Origin: Agrocybe praecox
Lineage: Eukaryota; Basidiomycota; Agaricomycetes; Agaricales; Agrocybaceae
Direction: 5' to 3'
DNA length: 64,000 nt
NCBI GenBank assembly: GCA_964017145.1
Contig: OZ024841.1
Span: 992,001 to 1,056,000, forward strand
The translations under genes were made by a program, and so were the position numbers. Below the pieces are notes generated by a model. The model searched no databases, was not told the DNA's origin, and saw only the letters and a program-made list of their open reading frames with translations. How positions within the stretch are numbered: position 1 is the stretch's first letter; each line of letters starts with the position of its first letter. Below, in pieces: positions 1 to 11,837 of this stretch.

Positions 1-872
1 TGGGCTTGGCGCTGCCTGGTCCGCTGAGCTTTGTGGACCGGTAGAACTGTTATTTGAAGTTCCATCGTCGAATACGAGATAATCGAACAGGAAGGTGGAG
101 TTTTGCCCTACTTTGACAACCAGTTGATGTGGAACGTTGTCGAGATCCATTTTTGAGAAAACTTCCGAAGAAGGTCCAAAGCTCAATTGTCCCTGAGAGC
201 TCGTGTTAACGACTGGTGGATATGATATCGAGTCCAGAACAAAAGTCAAGTTTGTATTCGTCGGCGTCAGGGTGCCATTTGACATGATGGGTGCTTGGCC
301 AAGTGGTAGAATGGCAAACATATGTATAGCAGTGCCTATAGTTCTTGCTGAGTTACGAGCTAATTTCTTCCCAATTAATATGACGTACCAGTAAAGTTGA
401 ACGACAAAGTAACGTTTGGATCAGGTATGTCATCAGGATCTAACCGGGCATTGAAGATCGTAAGGCTTCTCCGTCTTGAAGGGTCCCGACTTTTTTCGCC
501 GCCATGTTCGCCGTGGTCTTCAGTAGCAGTGCTACTAGGATTTGGGGCTGACGAAGACTGTGCTAGCTTTACTGGAGAGGGTGTTGTATGTGTTGGCACG
601 GGTTTTGTCGATGAATGGGATTTTGACGTCGATGTCTTGTCGTCCGTATCCGGGGCCAAACCTGGATGAATAGCTTCGTGGTATGACGTCCCTCCCCCTG
701 GAGTCAGACAGCTAGAACATGAATCGAGGTTCGAGTGCCAGGATGCTGCAGGCTGATACACTATAGACGAGTTATTGTCTTCAACCCTCTGGTCTATCGC
801 CAGCACTGCGTGGTGGGCCCTTAGCCAAAAGGACAATACGATGGTCAGTCGTAAGAGATTCGAGCGCAACAT
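1..872 (-). CDS. Ser/Thr-rich secreted or membrane protein, 3' part missing
   Basis: The first exon (389-872) begins MLRSNLLRLTIVLSFWL, a good signal peptide, followed by a Ser/Thr/Pro-rich region around residues 60-125. A 53-nt intron (336-388, donor GTACGT) joins it to an exon running to the window edge. The junction restores FTGTAIHMFAILPLG. This resembles the motif FTGTAVYV.. seen in many agaricomycete Ser-rich proteins that have an N-terminal beta-rich extracellular domain and a later single membrane helix; that comparison is from memory. The second exon continues with N-glycosylation-like sites (NGT, NST). The membrane helix and cytoplasmic tail, if present, lie outside the window. No enzymatic motif is visible, so the function is unknown. 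The start lies 343 bp from the divergent VPS36 start. Confidence 0.75.
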
Positions 873-1215
873 TGTAACATGGTTTCTACAAAGATGTCAA
901 TGAGGCTAGGATGGAGGGTAAGTTGGGACTCACAACATAATGATTGTCGAGCCTCGAAGCCTGCACTCCAGGTCAAGAAATAAGAGGGGGAGGATGAGCG
1001 TGAGAGGGGGACATCATTTTGACCTGAGTAGTTAACTGGTTAAAGACAGATCGCCCGAACCCACGCGTTTAGATTATCCGGGTTCAAGCACCGCAGAAGT
1101 CTCGGGAAACAGATGAGAAAGAGCTGCCCCGGTACTCGTGTAACTCGCAGATTGCCGGACACCACACCTTGGTCTTGGTACCCTCCCACATACCATCTAT
1201 ATTCCTCTCTCTCTA
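873..1215. promoter_or_regulatory. Shared divergent intergenic region
   Basis: This is 343 bp between the start of the minus-strand Ser-rich gene and the plus-strand VPS36 start. It must hold both promoters. No convincing TATA box or repeat was seen. Confidence 0.4.
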
Positions 1216-3257
1216 ATGGCCTTGCGTCGATATACGCGAATCGTGGATGGTACAATTCCAGTTCAAGCCCTTCTTTACCGCGATGAACTCTTGCTTGCCA
1301 GTCAAGATGCCGTCGGTATATACGATGGGTATGAGATGCTTTTCCTGAATTATCTCCAATCCTTCCATTCATTTATTTATTACAAGTACACAGAAATCCC
1401 CGGATCACCAGAACGGAACTGTGCACGTAACAAGTCACCGTTTGTTTTTTCTCAATGGCAGCAGCACGAAGTCCTTTGAATTGGACTTGTCGTTGATTGC
1501 ACAGACAGAGTATTACGCAGGGCTTTTCAAGTCCTCACCAAAAGTTACTTGTCATCTCTCTGGAAGACCCAATAGTCTGGGTTCAGTCCAACCGGAGGTT
1601 GCACATGCTCAATTTGACAGTTGGGAATGCGAGGTGTGCGCTTATAGGAATCCTCCAGGTCTTAGTCCTGCTGCAGCGCGAATTTGCGCCTTATGCGGCG
1701 TTCCTCGCACGGCGGTTCCGACGCCCATTCCTTCGGTATCATCATCATCATCACATCATTTATCGTCCTCTCTACCGACATCTGCTTTATCCTCATCGAT
1801 TTCCTTACAAAATCCTTCCCCGAATAGCTACACTCAAACCTCCATAGCCTGCCCTGCTTGCACTTTTCTTAACCACCCTTCTTTACGCTCGTGTGAGATA
1901 TGTTCGACGGAGCTACCACAACCAGTCAAAAAGGCTCAATTAAGATCAGCTCCATCCTCCAGACCCATATCTCCCGACCTGGACGATGACGATGAGTCCC
2001 CAAAGATGATCAAGATCAGCTTTCGTAAAGGCGGTGACAAACCTTTTTACGCTACTCTCAAACGGAGCCTGAAATCCAAGGCATGGGAGGTCCGTATCTT
2101 ATTCGAGATAGAGGCACCTTACAATAACCTAACCTGTTTATAAAAGGAGAATGGAACTGGCATGTCCTCGACTCAGGACGCGAATAGCACTAATCCCGAC
2201 AATCGAAATGCCGTTGGAAGAATAGGAATAAGTACGTCCCTCCTTGTGCCTTAACGAATTTCTTTTTTCTTTTTCTTTCTTTTTTTTCTTGCGAATCGGC
2301 GCTTATTAATAACCCGATTTCTTTTTTGTGCGGAAAACAACAGCTGGGATTCTCAGGACGGTGGAATCTTCCGCCAAGGGTCGGGAAACTCACATGAAAG
2401 ATTCTCTGCAGGACTTGGAAGCTCTTATGGTAAAAGCAAAAGACATGGTCAAGCTAGCTGCGGAGCTCAATGATAAGCTTACGGCGGTATCGAGCACCGC
2501 AGCTGCTTCTGCTCCGGGGTCTGAATTTTCGGACTCGGTAATCACGCTCGTAGCTGCCGAACCAGAAGAGGCGACCTTCATACGCTCGTCTCTTTCACAG
2601 CTGGGGCTGCAGATGGCCAATGCCCCCGTGACCATTGACATGATAAAGGACGAACGAAGATGGTACGAAGAACTGGCTCGAGAGCTCGCGCATGTGCTGC
2701 AGGGACCGCCAGACGGGAATTCAAATATAGACGGTGTGATTACCGCAGGCATGATGAAAGACCGTGGCATAATTGCCCTTGATGAAGTATGGGGCGGCTG
2801 GAACCGCGCCAGGGGAGTCGGTGTGTATCCTCTTTTCCTTCTTATGGGATTAATTCATATTCTTATTATTTTCTCTAAACCAGCTCTCATCCCACCATCC
2901 ACGCTCCTCCAAGTCGTCCCGCACCTTCCGGGATGTACCAATCCCACAATTCGTCAAAGAGCCTTTGCATCGGGATTGAATATCTTACACACACCGCCAT
3001 ACACCACCGCTGCCTTCTCTTCACGTCTTTCTGGGTTCCTCATGATGAATGGCCCGAAAACGACCATCGAAATCTCACTGGAGGAGAATTTGACAGTCGC
3101 GCTCACATCAGAGATGATAGACGCTGCGGAGCTGGATGGCGGGGTTTGTAGGGACGATAACAGCGCCTCCATTGCAGGAGGAGGTAGTGGGACTGGTGTC
3201 GAGTTGAAATGGTGGGCCAATCTGTTTCATGGGTATATTTGGGACGGGCAGGAATAA
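1216..3257 (+). CDS. VPS36: VPS36, ESCRT-II subunit
   Basis: Five exons (1216-1328, 1387-2089, 2147-2231, 2344-2820, 2884-3257) give 583 aa in frame. Vps36 is the ESCRT-II subunit that binds ubiquitin and phosphoinositide on endosomes, for sorting into multivesicular bodies. The N-terminus MALRRYTRIVDGT followed by YDGTQKSPDHQNGTVHVTSHR is the GLUE/PH-like fold. The split between exons 1 and 2 needs the acceptor at 1385-1386, because the later AG breaks the frame. Two C-x2-C zinc-finger (NZF-like) pairs are inserted in the GLUE region: CEVC..CALC near residues 120-145 and CPAC..CEIC near 190-210. The C-terminal EAP30 winged-helix region contains GILRTVES, GIIALDEVWGGWNRARG and LIPPSTLLQ. Yeast Vps36 also has inserted NZF fingers. 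The product is complete. Confidence 0.95.
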
Positions 3258-4127
3258 TAGGTGTTCAATGCATCTTTTTTTTTTACGGGCATGAGAGACC
3301 CAATCATTGTAATAGTATTTGTAATAGTTTCAAGGGTTATTTACAGTCCTGATGTATATCCTGTTTTCTGTAATGTAATGTGTACCAACTATTTGGCATT
3401 GTGGCTCCATCGACAGACGTTGAGTTCAACGACCTCGAATCCAAGTACTCGCTCTACGCAAAGTACGCTCCACTCCGAAAAAACCGTGGGTGTGAAGAAA
3501 TTATAATTTATCTCCCATGAAGAAGGTAGACGTGCTTCTTGTCCATCTTCTGCAATAAAACTCATGAGCCAGACAAGGCCCTCCTCTCATTGGTCCGAGT
3601 AATCCATCTTATCCAACTTCGGGCTACGCGCCTATTACGGCAATGAAACATAGTATTGTATACACGTTATCGACCAAAAATTTAAAAGCATACATTTCAT
3701 TGGCGGGCAGTCATTGGAGACCTGACAGATGCAGGACCTGCCCCGGACGTATTTCCTAGAATTTGAATGGGCGGCAATTGAGGTGCGAATCGGTTCCCCA
3801 CATAACCGTAGGCCCGTATATGTTTGTTTATGATAACGTAAAATAGACATTGTTGACTCCGGTATATACGCAGAACGAAGGCAACAAGTAAGCATACGGA
3901 CTCGTACGGGGGTATATACCCCAACCTATTGCTTGTCGTCTATGTCTGACCAATCAGCGACCAGATCTGTAATGCGAGATTTATCCAACGTTCAACTACG
4001 ACGTCGAGTCTTGAGTTTCTATTCCATGTGGGCTTGTTCGTTGATCTTGATCTAAATGCTGACGCACATGATCGTGCTTCTTAAATGCTTCCAAGGCCAA
4101 TGCTTCTGCCGGGTTTTTAGACGACAT
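3258..4127. other. Convergent intergenic gap
   Basis: This 870-bp stretch lies between the 3' ends of VPS36 and the rhodanese-domain gene. Both 3' UTRs and terminators must be here. The short ORFs in it have no recognisable features. Confidence 0.5.
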
Positions 4128-5324
4128 TTAAACGAGGCCAAAAGCTTCGAGCTGGGACAGCATCTCGGATGATTTAGAGGACATTCTCGCTGGTGATTGC
4201 GATTGTGTCTGCGTCCAACTTTCTAGTCGCGTGTTGCGATTGACTGGAAGTCCTGCCTTGTTCCATTCTTGGAATCCTCCAATGATATCCGTTACATTGA
4301 GAAGACCCAATTGAAGCAGAGAATGGGCAGCCAAGCTAAGGTTTCAGTCAGCATTCATTATAAGGTTCACGAATAGGAATTCGTGGACGTACCTCGAAGA
4401 ATTACCATCCTGGCATAGAAGGATAACTCGGAGATCATATCTGGTCGCGATGTCGAGCCTGCTTGAACTTCTCGGGTCGAATCTCCATTCCAAATCATTC
4501 CGGTCGATGACGAGGGCCCCAGGAGCTTCGCCATACACGTTTCTTTGCTCCTTTGATCGTAGGTCAACGAGGAATGTAGGTGCGTCCACTTGTGGCTCGA
4601 CGAGTTCGTCATAAGCTTGTTTTGCAGTCACACGCAACAATTTCGCGCGCACTAATAATAAAATCTCGTCGATCCCTTTGGATCCAACTGGAGGGTTGAG
4701 GGGATCCACAGGGCTCTTTGCTGCTTTCCGAATAGCATCCAATAACGCATCTTCATCGTAAGGCGAGCCACCCAGATCTACAATCGAAGCAATCCACATA
4801 TCCCCCGCGAATGTATCTGTCGCGATCCTATCCATAAATTTGGCTTTGATCAGGAGCATAGCGCGAGTGATAAGCTCGTCAGAGGACCCGCAGACGATCA
4901 GCGTACTTTCACCACCATAAGCTGAGGATATTTCAATCCCAATGGCGAAAAGATGCCGAAAGCGAATCTCTTCAGTTTTTCTGACGATTAAACGCAAGTA
5001 TTCTTCGTCATTATGGTCCGAACTAACCAATCGAACACCAATTCTTGTACCTGATCCGGTCGCATTCAGGAGGGTTTTGCGTGTGCTAGATTGGTATATT
5101 TTCTCACCATCGACATCTTGAGCAGTAACTGAAATTTTTGAAGCTATCTCTTCTGCGATTTGACGCCGCACATCGTGCAGACTGCGGGGTGCTGGACTTG
5201 AAGCAACCTCAAGGGGTGGCCTCAATAATGAGTTGAAATAAAAAGCTGAATCCGTCCCTGTTCCAGTTCCAGTTTTTTGAGACGGCGCTGGGCTAGATGC
5301 TCCTGTTAATGATGCCAGTGACAT
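4128..5324 (-). CDS. Rhodanese-like domain protein with unrecognised N-terminal half
   Basis: Two exons (4393-5324 and 4128-4335; intron 4336-4392, donor GTACGT) encode 379 aa. The C-terminal ~120 residues have the rhodanese layout: APTFLVDLRSKEQ, then NVYGEAPGALVIDRNDLEWR, then the active-site strand VILLCQDGNSSSLAA formed across the splice junction, then DIIGGFQEWNKAGLPV. A cysteine sits at the catalytic position, but the usual C-x5-R loop ends in Ser, so sulfurtransferase activity is uncertain. The N-terminal ~240 residues are mixed alpha/beta and contain GIEISSAYGGESTLIVCGSS. I could not assign them to a family. No clear targeting signal is seen, although the N-terminus is Ser/Thr/Pro-rich. 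Confidence 0.85.
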
Positions 5325-5995
5325 GGATAATGGAAATTGGCAAGGTTGGGCGTGCGTAATTCTCCCACGATAATTCGACGGTGACGAAGGATTTTTGCAT
5401 AAGGGTCAGAATTCTTTTTTATTCTAGGAACGATTGCCACTTGTGTTGACAATATTTTGCCATTTGGGCACTATGCAGGGAAATGTCTCTGATGTATTTC
5501 ATCTTATTCCTTCAATAGTCGTGATGCAAAGATCTGGAACGAAAAACTTGACCGATGAGTCCTATTCGCTATAAATCACATAAATCACCGCACCTCCTCC
5601 TCTTTCGCGTTTCCTCCTCAAAACCACCTATTTGCTAAGCCCGTTGCGCCTGGTCAGATTCCTCCTGAGTCCTGGCCATCTTGATTCCTCGGTTTCAAAC
5701 AATTTGTTTCGTGGCGATCATATATGACGAAATTTTCTGTGAAGAGTCATACTGAGAGTATAAGTGCAATTTGTCCTCTATGTGATCTCTTGAAATTCCA
5801 ATGATTAAGCTCCTGAAGTTACCAAAGTGGCGTACTGGCATTAAACAAGCTGCATAAGAAAAAGAAGAGTCATGATCAAGACCTGGGTCCTGAAGAGGAC
5901 GGGTCACGTGAAAAGTCTATATTTAGATTGCTATGGCACGTAATGAATGTTCTCGATTGCGACTTGCTTTAAAATAGGCGCTCAATTGATCTCCA
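5325..5995. other. Intergenic, no gene seen
   Basis: About 670 bp upstream of the rhodanese gene. A short minus-strand ORF at 5695-5907 has no supporting motif. Nothing else is recognised. Confidence 0.4.
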
Positions 5996-6003
5996 AGCCA
6001 GAA

Positions 6004-6407
6004 CAGTGTTGGCATTTAAGGGGTTATTAACCTTTCATTTTCTTCTTAAGGCCTTAGTATTAAAATCAACCCTTAATTAAGGTTTTATTTTAAGGGGTTA
6101 ATAATGTTTGCACGTGCCATATGTAACACTGTCACACATATATAATGTGCAATATATGTCACTCTACCACCTCCTTGTCTATTGTGTGAGCTTTTAAAAT
6201 CTTTTATGCACATAAAATGCACCTATAACATGTTTGATATACTTATAAGTAAGATGTCTTTGTGAATGTAAGGGCTCAAAACATAGATCCTTAATATTAA
6301 CCCTTAATTAACCCTTAAAATCGATTTGCCAATGATATTAACCCTTAACCTTAACATGTTTTTAACCCTGAAAGGTTATTAACCTTTAACCCTTAAGGCC
6401 AACACTG
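6004..6407. mobile_element. Non-autonomous hAT-type MITE
   Basis: A 404-bp AT-rich element. It is flanked by a perfect 8-bp direct repeat AGCCAGAA (5996-6003 and 6408-6415), the target-site duplication length of hAT transposons. Terminal inverted repeats start CAGTGTTGGC on both strands. They continue imperfectly through a TTAAGGG block and a GTTAWTAACCTTTCA block with one ~6-nt indel. The interior has many TTAACCCTT-like subterminal motifs and no coding capacity. The family assignment rests on the 8-bp duplication and the CAGTG start. Confidence 0.9.
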
Positions 6408-6517
6408 AGCCAGAAACACTGATGTTAAAGATTCAAGCCTGTCTGTCTGTATGGCTCAACATCCAAATATCTACGTGTAGTGAAACACACGGGTCTTCAC
6501 TGTCACTAGTTTACAAG

Positions 6518-8435
6518 TCATGGTTTAATTACTGGAAATTCAAGAATCGAACAAATTATAAACAATATCCAGGTCCAAAGGATCATCGTACCAGAAAGAA
6601 CAAAGCAGAACTTCCCTCTCATCCTTTCAGCTGGCTGTATCACAAGTTCGACTTCCTTTCGTCGCCTCCGACGCACAGGCGTACTCTCCTCCCTCTGACT
6701 AGAAATGAGGCTATGCATCTCCCCAGACTCTTCGACATGTTCAGTAATTGAGCTAGCAGTAAGTGGCTCTTCTTCGGCCTCATCGAGCACTTCTGGATAT
6801 TGGCTCAGTAGCCTCCGTCTGCGATTATGGTCAAATATCATCATGAAATAAACGCCGACAAATTGGATGATGTTCAAGGTTAGGAAGGCATTAAGGACCT
6901 TTTGTATCCTTTCAGTTGATGTCCATTTCTTTGAGTCCAGAACGAGACCCGCAATCGTTTGCATCATGGTTGACCCAGATGATTCAATCTGAAAATGGAA
7001 GTTCAATTGGGAAACTGAAAATGGGATAAAAATAGAACGTACACTCTTGTGAGCACCTAAAGCCGTTGACACATATCGCAGCGGTACAAGGTGGGGAACG
7101 ATAATTACTAACAAGACTGGAAATTTTGGTGCAGGCGTTAGATGACCTGAGTGTGTTACTATGGAAAGCAGAAAACTCACGAGGTGAGAATCCGATCCCA
7201 ACTCCAAACGAGATCATCGCAGGCAGTGGCGTCTTAGTCGTGTTAGGTGGAAGAGTGAGCCATGCATAACATATCAAAGTCAATACTGAGGAAAGAAGTA
7301 AAAGTCGGTGAACGAATGATCTTTTCTTGATAACGTCGGTTATGTATCCGCACTGTAACAGGATGTTATTGAATTGATATAAAGCATCCAGAAATTGACG
7401 TCACTGACAAGTGGGTAAAGAAACATGCTACCAGCCAAAAGGAGCGAAGACTCTTCCGCCGCCCGTCCTTCGGAGAGATTGTATCGCTTTTCAATGATAT
7501 TCCTGATATGGACAACATAAATAGTGTTATTTTACTTTGAGCACGTACACTCACGGTGCTAGATGAGGAAAGGGCGTCCATATGAAACCGCAGAAAACAT
7601 TGATTGCGATGTACAACCAGAACGTGTCTCCCATATTGAGCAAGTCGCCTATTCGGACCTTCCTTTTCTCTGTAACTTCGTGTAAGGCATCCTGCTCGGA
7701 AATACCCCCCGATCCAGGAACATCACTTTCAACCCCAAGTTGATCCGCTATCCATTTGCTGTACCACAAGTAAAAGAGATTCACGGTGAACGAGAATCCA
7801 GCAAGAAAGGTCGACAAGAAGAAAGGTGCATGTTCATTCCACTGCGACAAAGGAAATGATATCCGCGCAGAGACGAATGAAGCAAATTTCCCTGCGACGA
7901 GGCCGAGAGCTAGGGAGAGGCCCAATCCGTGATCCTTGAAGTACCGTACAATGATCGTCTCTTGTACCACAGCGAGGGGCGAAATCCCCAGTCCAAAAAT
8001 GAACATTCCAAACACCATGGTCTTCACAGAGCCTGTGAGATCTCCGTAGAGCAGAATCAGTTGTCCGGAAAATATAATAGACGTGGCTATAATGCTGCTG
8101 AGAGACGTTCCGAGTCGCGCTGCGAAAAGTCCGCCCACTTAACCTTTGGTGAGTACGAGTAAAGAAGATAAACAAGACCAACTCACCCAGGGGTGTCCAG
8201 GTGCTGTTAAGAGCGAAGGCTGCAACTAACAGACCAAATTGTGCATTGGACGTTCCTTTTTCCCGTGACAATTTAGACTTGAGAGGACCCAATGTGTTTT
8301 GCCCGCTACTTGGGTCAATATTATCCGGTGATTATAGAGTAGAAATACTCACAAATGACTTCCTATGCTCAACGAACATGCGCAAAGCAGCGCCATCCCT
8401 CTCAGCACCGCAATTCTCCTATGCGCCGTAACCAT
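6518..8435 (-). CDS. MFS transporter, MFSD1-like
   Basis: Seven exons (8353-8435, 8187-8308, 7555-8137, 7409-7502, 7181-7352, 7043-7116, 6518-6988) give 532 aa in frame. The predicted protein is a multi-helix major facilitator. Family-like stretches are CSLSIGSHFSGQNTLGPLK after helix 1, YFKDHGLGLSLALGLVAGK in the N-half and VPLRYVSTALGAHKSIESSG in the C-half. These match the MFSD1 family of lysosomal/vacuolar carriers; the comparison is from memory. Between exons 7409-7502 and 7181-7352 the donor GTCAGT was preferred over GTAGCA. It alone yields the continuous GSMFLYPLCGYITDVIKKR helix-loop. The long loop holds an acidic region followed by RRRRRK near residue 490. The N-terminus is short, so an upstream exon cannot be excluded. 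Substrate unknown. Confidence 0.85.
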
Positions 8436-8526
8436 GGTGCAAGTAAGTTGAAGTGGCAGTTGAATGTAATTTGCTTTTATTTCACTGTCGAAGTGGTAAA
8501 ACTGGGTTTAATTACTGTGGCATTCC

Positions 8527-8721
8527 ATGGAAAACGACCAGAGGGTGCCAAAGCAAGCAGAAGTATGGCTCCCCGTCCATCGAACGGTGCGTCCGGACTT
8601 CGAATATCCTGGCACTGCCCTGACAGTCGCCTTGTTTGGTTTCCTCGTGTTTGTGTTGATGGTGCTCAGAATAGCGCTGCCGCACGGCGCAGCTATAGCA
8701 TCAGGTTCTGGGTTGGAGTAG
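8527..8721 (+). CDS. Possible 64-aa single-pass membrane protein
   Basis: An uninterrupted ORF starts 91 bp from the divergent MFSD1-like start. It has a polar N-terminus with VWLPVHRTVRPDFEYPGTA, one strong hydrophobic helix (about residues 31-50, VALFGFLVFVLMVLRI) and a short Gly/Ser tail. It is compact and has a sensible membrane topology. I recognise no family, and it is short enough to be chance. Confidence 0.4.
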   Translation: MENDQRVPKQAEVWLPVHRTVRPDFEYPGTALTVALFGFLVFVLMVLRIALPHGAAIASGSGLE

Positions 8722-9897
8722 TTGTTTTTAGACTTTGGGATATCAAGTAGCTCTAAGAAAACAGTAGACTATTAAAGGCTTGGAACAGACGGCTTGGACG
8801 TGCCGCCAATAAATCAGGGAAAGATTTCCCAGGATCACTGCGTATTGTTTTCTGGGTGCTGTTGTGAAATGATAGCATTGATGCATATTGATGAGTCAGA
8901 CTCTGTGCAGCAATTTGAATCTGATAAACACTATTTTTCTTCGCTTAGATTACCTCTCGCCGACCTCGAAAATAACAGACGCAAGACCCGTGGCAGGAGG
9001 CAAATTTATTTTTAATCTTTAGTTCTATATTTGGAACGAACACCGTACATGCCCTTGGTAAAGCTAATATATTGTAAAGCACAGTGGTATAAAGTATAAA
9101 GAATTTAGTAAGTGGTCTTCTTGTGAGATTAAACCTCAACTCTACGTCTATCCCGCATGAACTGCCAGTTCTAAATTCCACGGCCAAATCGGTTCTGACA
9201 TTAGACATCATCCACAAATACTTACAACTCCTTGTATGTTTAAAAGTATGTAACTAATGATTGTCCAAAAGTGCGCAGGCTCGTTAATTATACCTGATTA
9301 GCGCTGTAAATAGGCCCATGAGGGAAGAGTTTGAGTGCATTTCGTGTTTCACGGGGAAGTGGAGGGTTTGTCAAAGTGGGACTATAGACAAATATAGCCT
9401 TCAGATAAGAAAGGAACTGTCAAATATAACTGGAAATGGATATGATGGTGGTCAATGAGAGATTTAATACATGGGCTTCCTTCAACACTAACAAAGTTGA
9501 CGCTCAGAGACAATCACGAATTCATGAAGAATAATCCCTATAAACGTCTTTCCTACGCGCCACACGGGGAGATCATGGTATTCCGTTGTCAGCGTCAAGA
9601 TCCAGTGCATAATCTGCAGTATGATGGGAAAATGACAGGTCAACTTAAATCACGATAGAAAGGAGCCCATCAAACGACGCTTTTTTTTACTGTGATTGTC
9701 GGCAGGCTGACAATAATACACCCACGACCCAGAGTCTGCCGAACCCACTTCTACCTCGGCTTGCATACATAAATGCCTTCAAGTTTCCCTGAGGCTAAAA
9801 AGATTTATGCATTAGTACATAAGTATATAAAGGCGGTGCTTTGGGCTCGATTTGCTATTACTCCAAATCTGCCTCGTTCTATCCCTTCGCCAAAGTG
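8722..9897. other. Intergenic, no gene seen
   Basis: About 1.2 kb with scattered small ORFs (for example 8794-9015 and 9455-9658). None has a motif, a plausible splice partner or low-complexity structure. It presumably includes the promoter of the gene starting at 9898. Confidence 0.4.
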
Positions 9898-11176
9898 ATG
9901 TTGGATCCCACCGTTTTGTTGGCGAATGCAAGTGCGGCTGCAGCGCCCAAGGCCTGCGATCCGAGCACCCTTCCTGTGACGGACCAAAAGATTGCCTTCT
10001 TAATGGTCACCGCACTTTGCTCAGGGATGTCGATTATTACTTGTGGATTTGTCATTGTCACGTATGTTTTTCTAATAATTTTCGTTTTTCTTGATAATGA
10101 TTTGGGAAAAAAATAAAATTCAGACAAGGGCCCTCGTGGAAGCTAACTTTTGACCGCGAACGACAACGGTTTTTGGCCTTCGTCAGTTTATTGGCGGCCA
10201 TATTCGGTCTTTTTGGAAACGGCATACAGCTCAGTGACCACCCAAAGTCAGCTGGTGACTCTGTGGCTTCATTCTTTTTTAACTGGCTTGTTCAGGTAGG
10301 CATTCGAGCCTTGAATACGACATAATGCAAGAATGATTTATTGACTAATATCTATAATGCAGCTCGGGTTCGCAGGAATTGCGCACAACAGCGTTATTCG
10401 TCTTCTAACTGCAAGAGCACAAACGCCCGCCCAAGAGCTGATTACCCGCACATCACGCCTGTGCTGTATATTTTACCTGCTCACCCTTCCCGTGATGACG
10501 CCGACGTTCATTTCGTTGATACATCCAAACAAGAGTGGATCCGTTAAAGTGGTGGCACGCGATATGAACATCACCTTCGTGTGCGTGGTCGAAGGTCTCG
10601 CCACAGTCGCCGATATTTCGCTGCTGTGGAGGTTCACGAAGAACAAGGAACATGGCCATAGGACGAGAACCAAAATGATCCAGGACATGTGGATCGTGTA
10701 TATGTTTATCTGGTTTACCATTGGAGCTGATATTTTTGCCAAGGTACATCTTTTTTTGTTTGCCCTTAATCTTTATTCCAAATCAAGCGTGTTCTAACAA
10801 ACTCCAGGTATTCCGCAACAAAACAAATGATCTCGTGTCCGACCTGGCCGTCACCAACCTGACACTCACACTTCGTGCTGTAGCCGCCCTGATGTATGGG
10901 TCGACACTCAGAAACGCACAGGAGATATATTCTTTCCACTCTGGGGCGTATGGTTATTCGCTCTCCAAGACCGTCGGTAGCGGTCCCACAGGATCCGCGA
11001 AAAAGCAAATAAGCGGCGATCCCTCGCACAGCTTCATACCTGGCGTACACGATTCATCAACTCAAATAAGAATGGACAACATCAGAGTGACAACCGAGAC
11101 GCATGCGGATGTAGGAGATGGAGAGCTGTATGCTGGCGGTCATAAGAAGACGCTTGAACGTGAGACTTCCGTCTGA
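9898..11176 (+). CDS. Seven-helix-type membrane protein (agaricomycete family)
   Basis: Four exons (9898-10061, 10124-10295, 10363-10743, 10808-11176) give 361 aa in frame. Hydrophobic segments include VTALCSGMSIITCGFVIVT, FLAFVSLLAAIFGLFGNG, LCCIFYLLTLPVMTPTFISL, ITFVCVVEGLATVADIS and MWIVYMFIWFTIGADIF. These are followed by a helix-containing LTLTLRAVAALMYGS region and a hydrophilic Ser/Thr-rich tail of about 100 residues. This layout matches the many fungal seven-helix proteins of unknown role; no receptor family signature is identified. The start at 9898 is the first ATG of exon 1. All exon phases agree. Confidence 0.8.
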
Positions 11177-11837
11177 AAGCTTGCATCTGTTTCCTATTTG
11201 TATACTTCCTTTTGTAAATTATTGTCTGTAAATGTGATTCTCCTTGTCCAATCTCATGAACAAATTCTGAGAAAAGCGAGAAGACCATGATAGTCAGAAT
11301 GGAATCCGGGGAAGGAAGCACTCGGTAAATTCGAATGATCGGGTAACAAAAATGGAAAATATGTTACCCATTTCGGGATATGATTGGCAGGCCAGCCACT
11401 CGTTATATAGCTTTTATAACGGCAATATCGCTATTAAACTTTATTTTCCCTTTGACATTTCAGGCGCATGCTTTCACTTCATTAAATTGCCTAGCGCAGT
11501 GCCATATATCCAAATAACATTTTCCCATTGGCACGTAAAGTCCCAGTGACCAAAACGCGAAATCACCCATAAATCGATCATTCCAACCAATACAGTGGAA
11601 ATTTGCCTTGAAGTATTTAAACTATAAGGTTGCTAGAGAAGAATATCGCAAAAAATAAGATAGGTGCGTATGTATATAAAGTCCATAAGTATAGTAAATT
11701 GGTAGTAATACAAGCATATATCGCCAAGTCAAAAAGCAAACGAAAACAACGAGACAACGACAAAAAGAGCGATAGATTTATAATTTGAAAGAAAGTAAAA
11801 GACAGGGCTAGGCAGATTGCGTCCTTGTTTGGAATGC
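11177..11837. other. Convergent intergenic gap
   Basis: This 660-bp AT-rich stretch separates two convergent genes. A small perfect inverted repeat, GGGTAAC (11341-11347) and GTTACCC (11363-11369), is present. No gene was seen. Confidence 0.4.
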
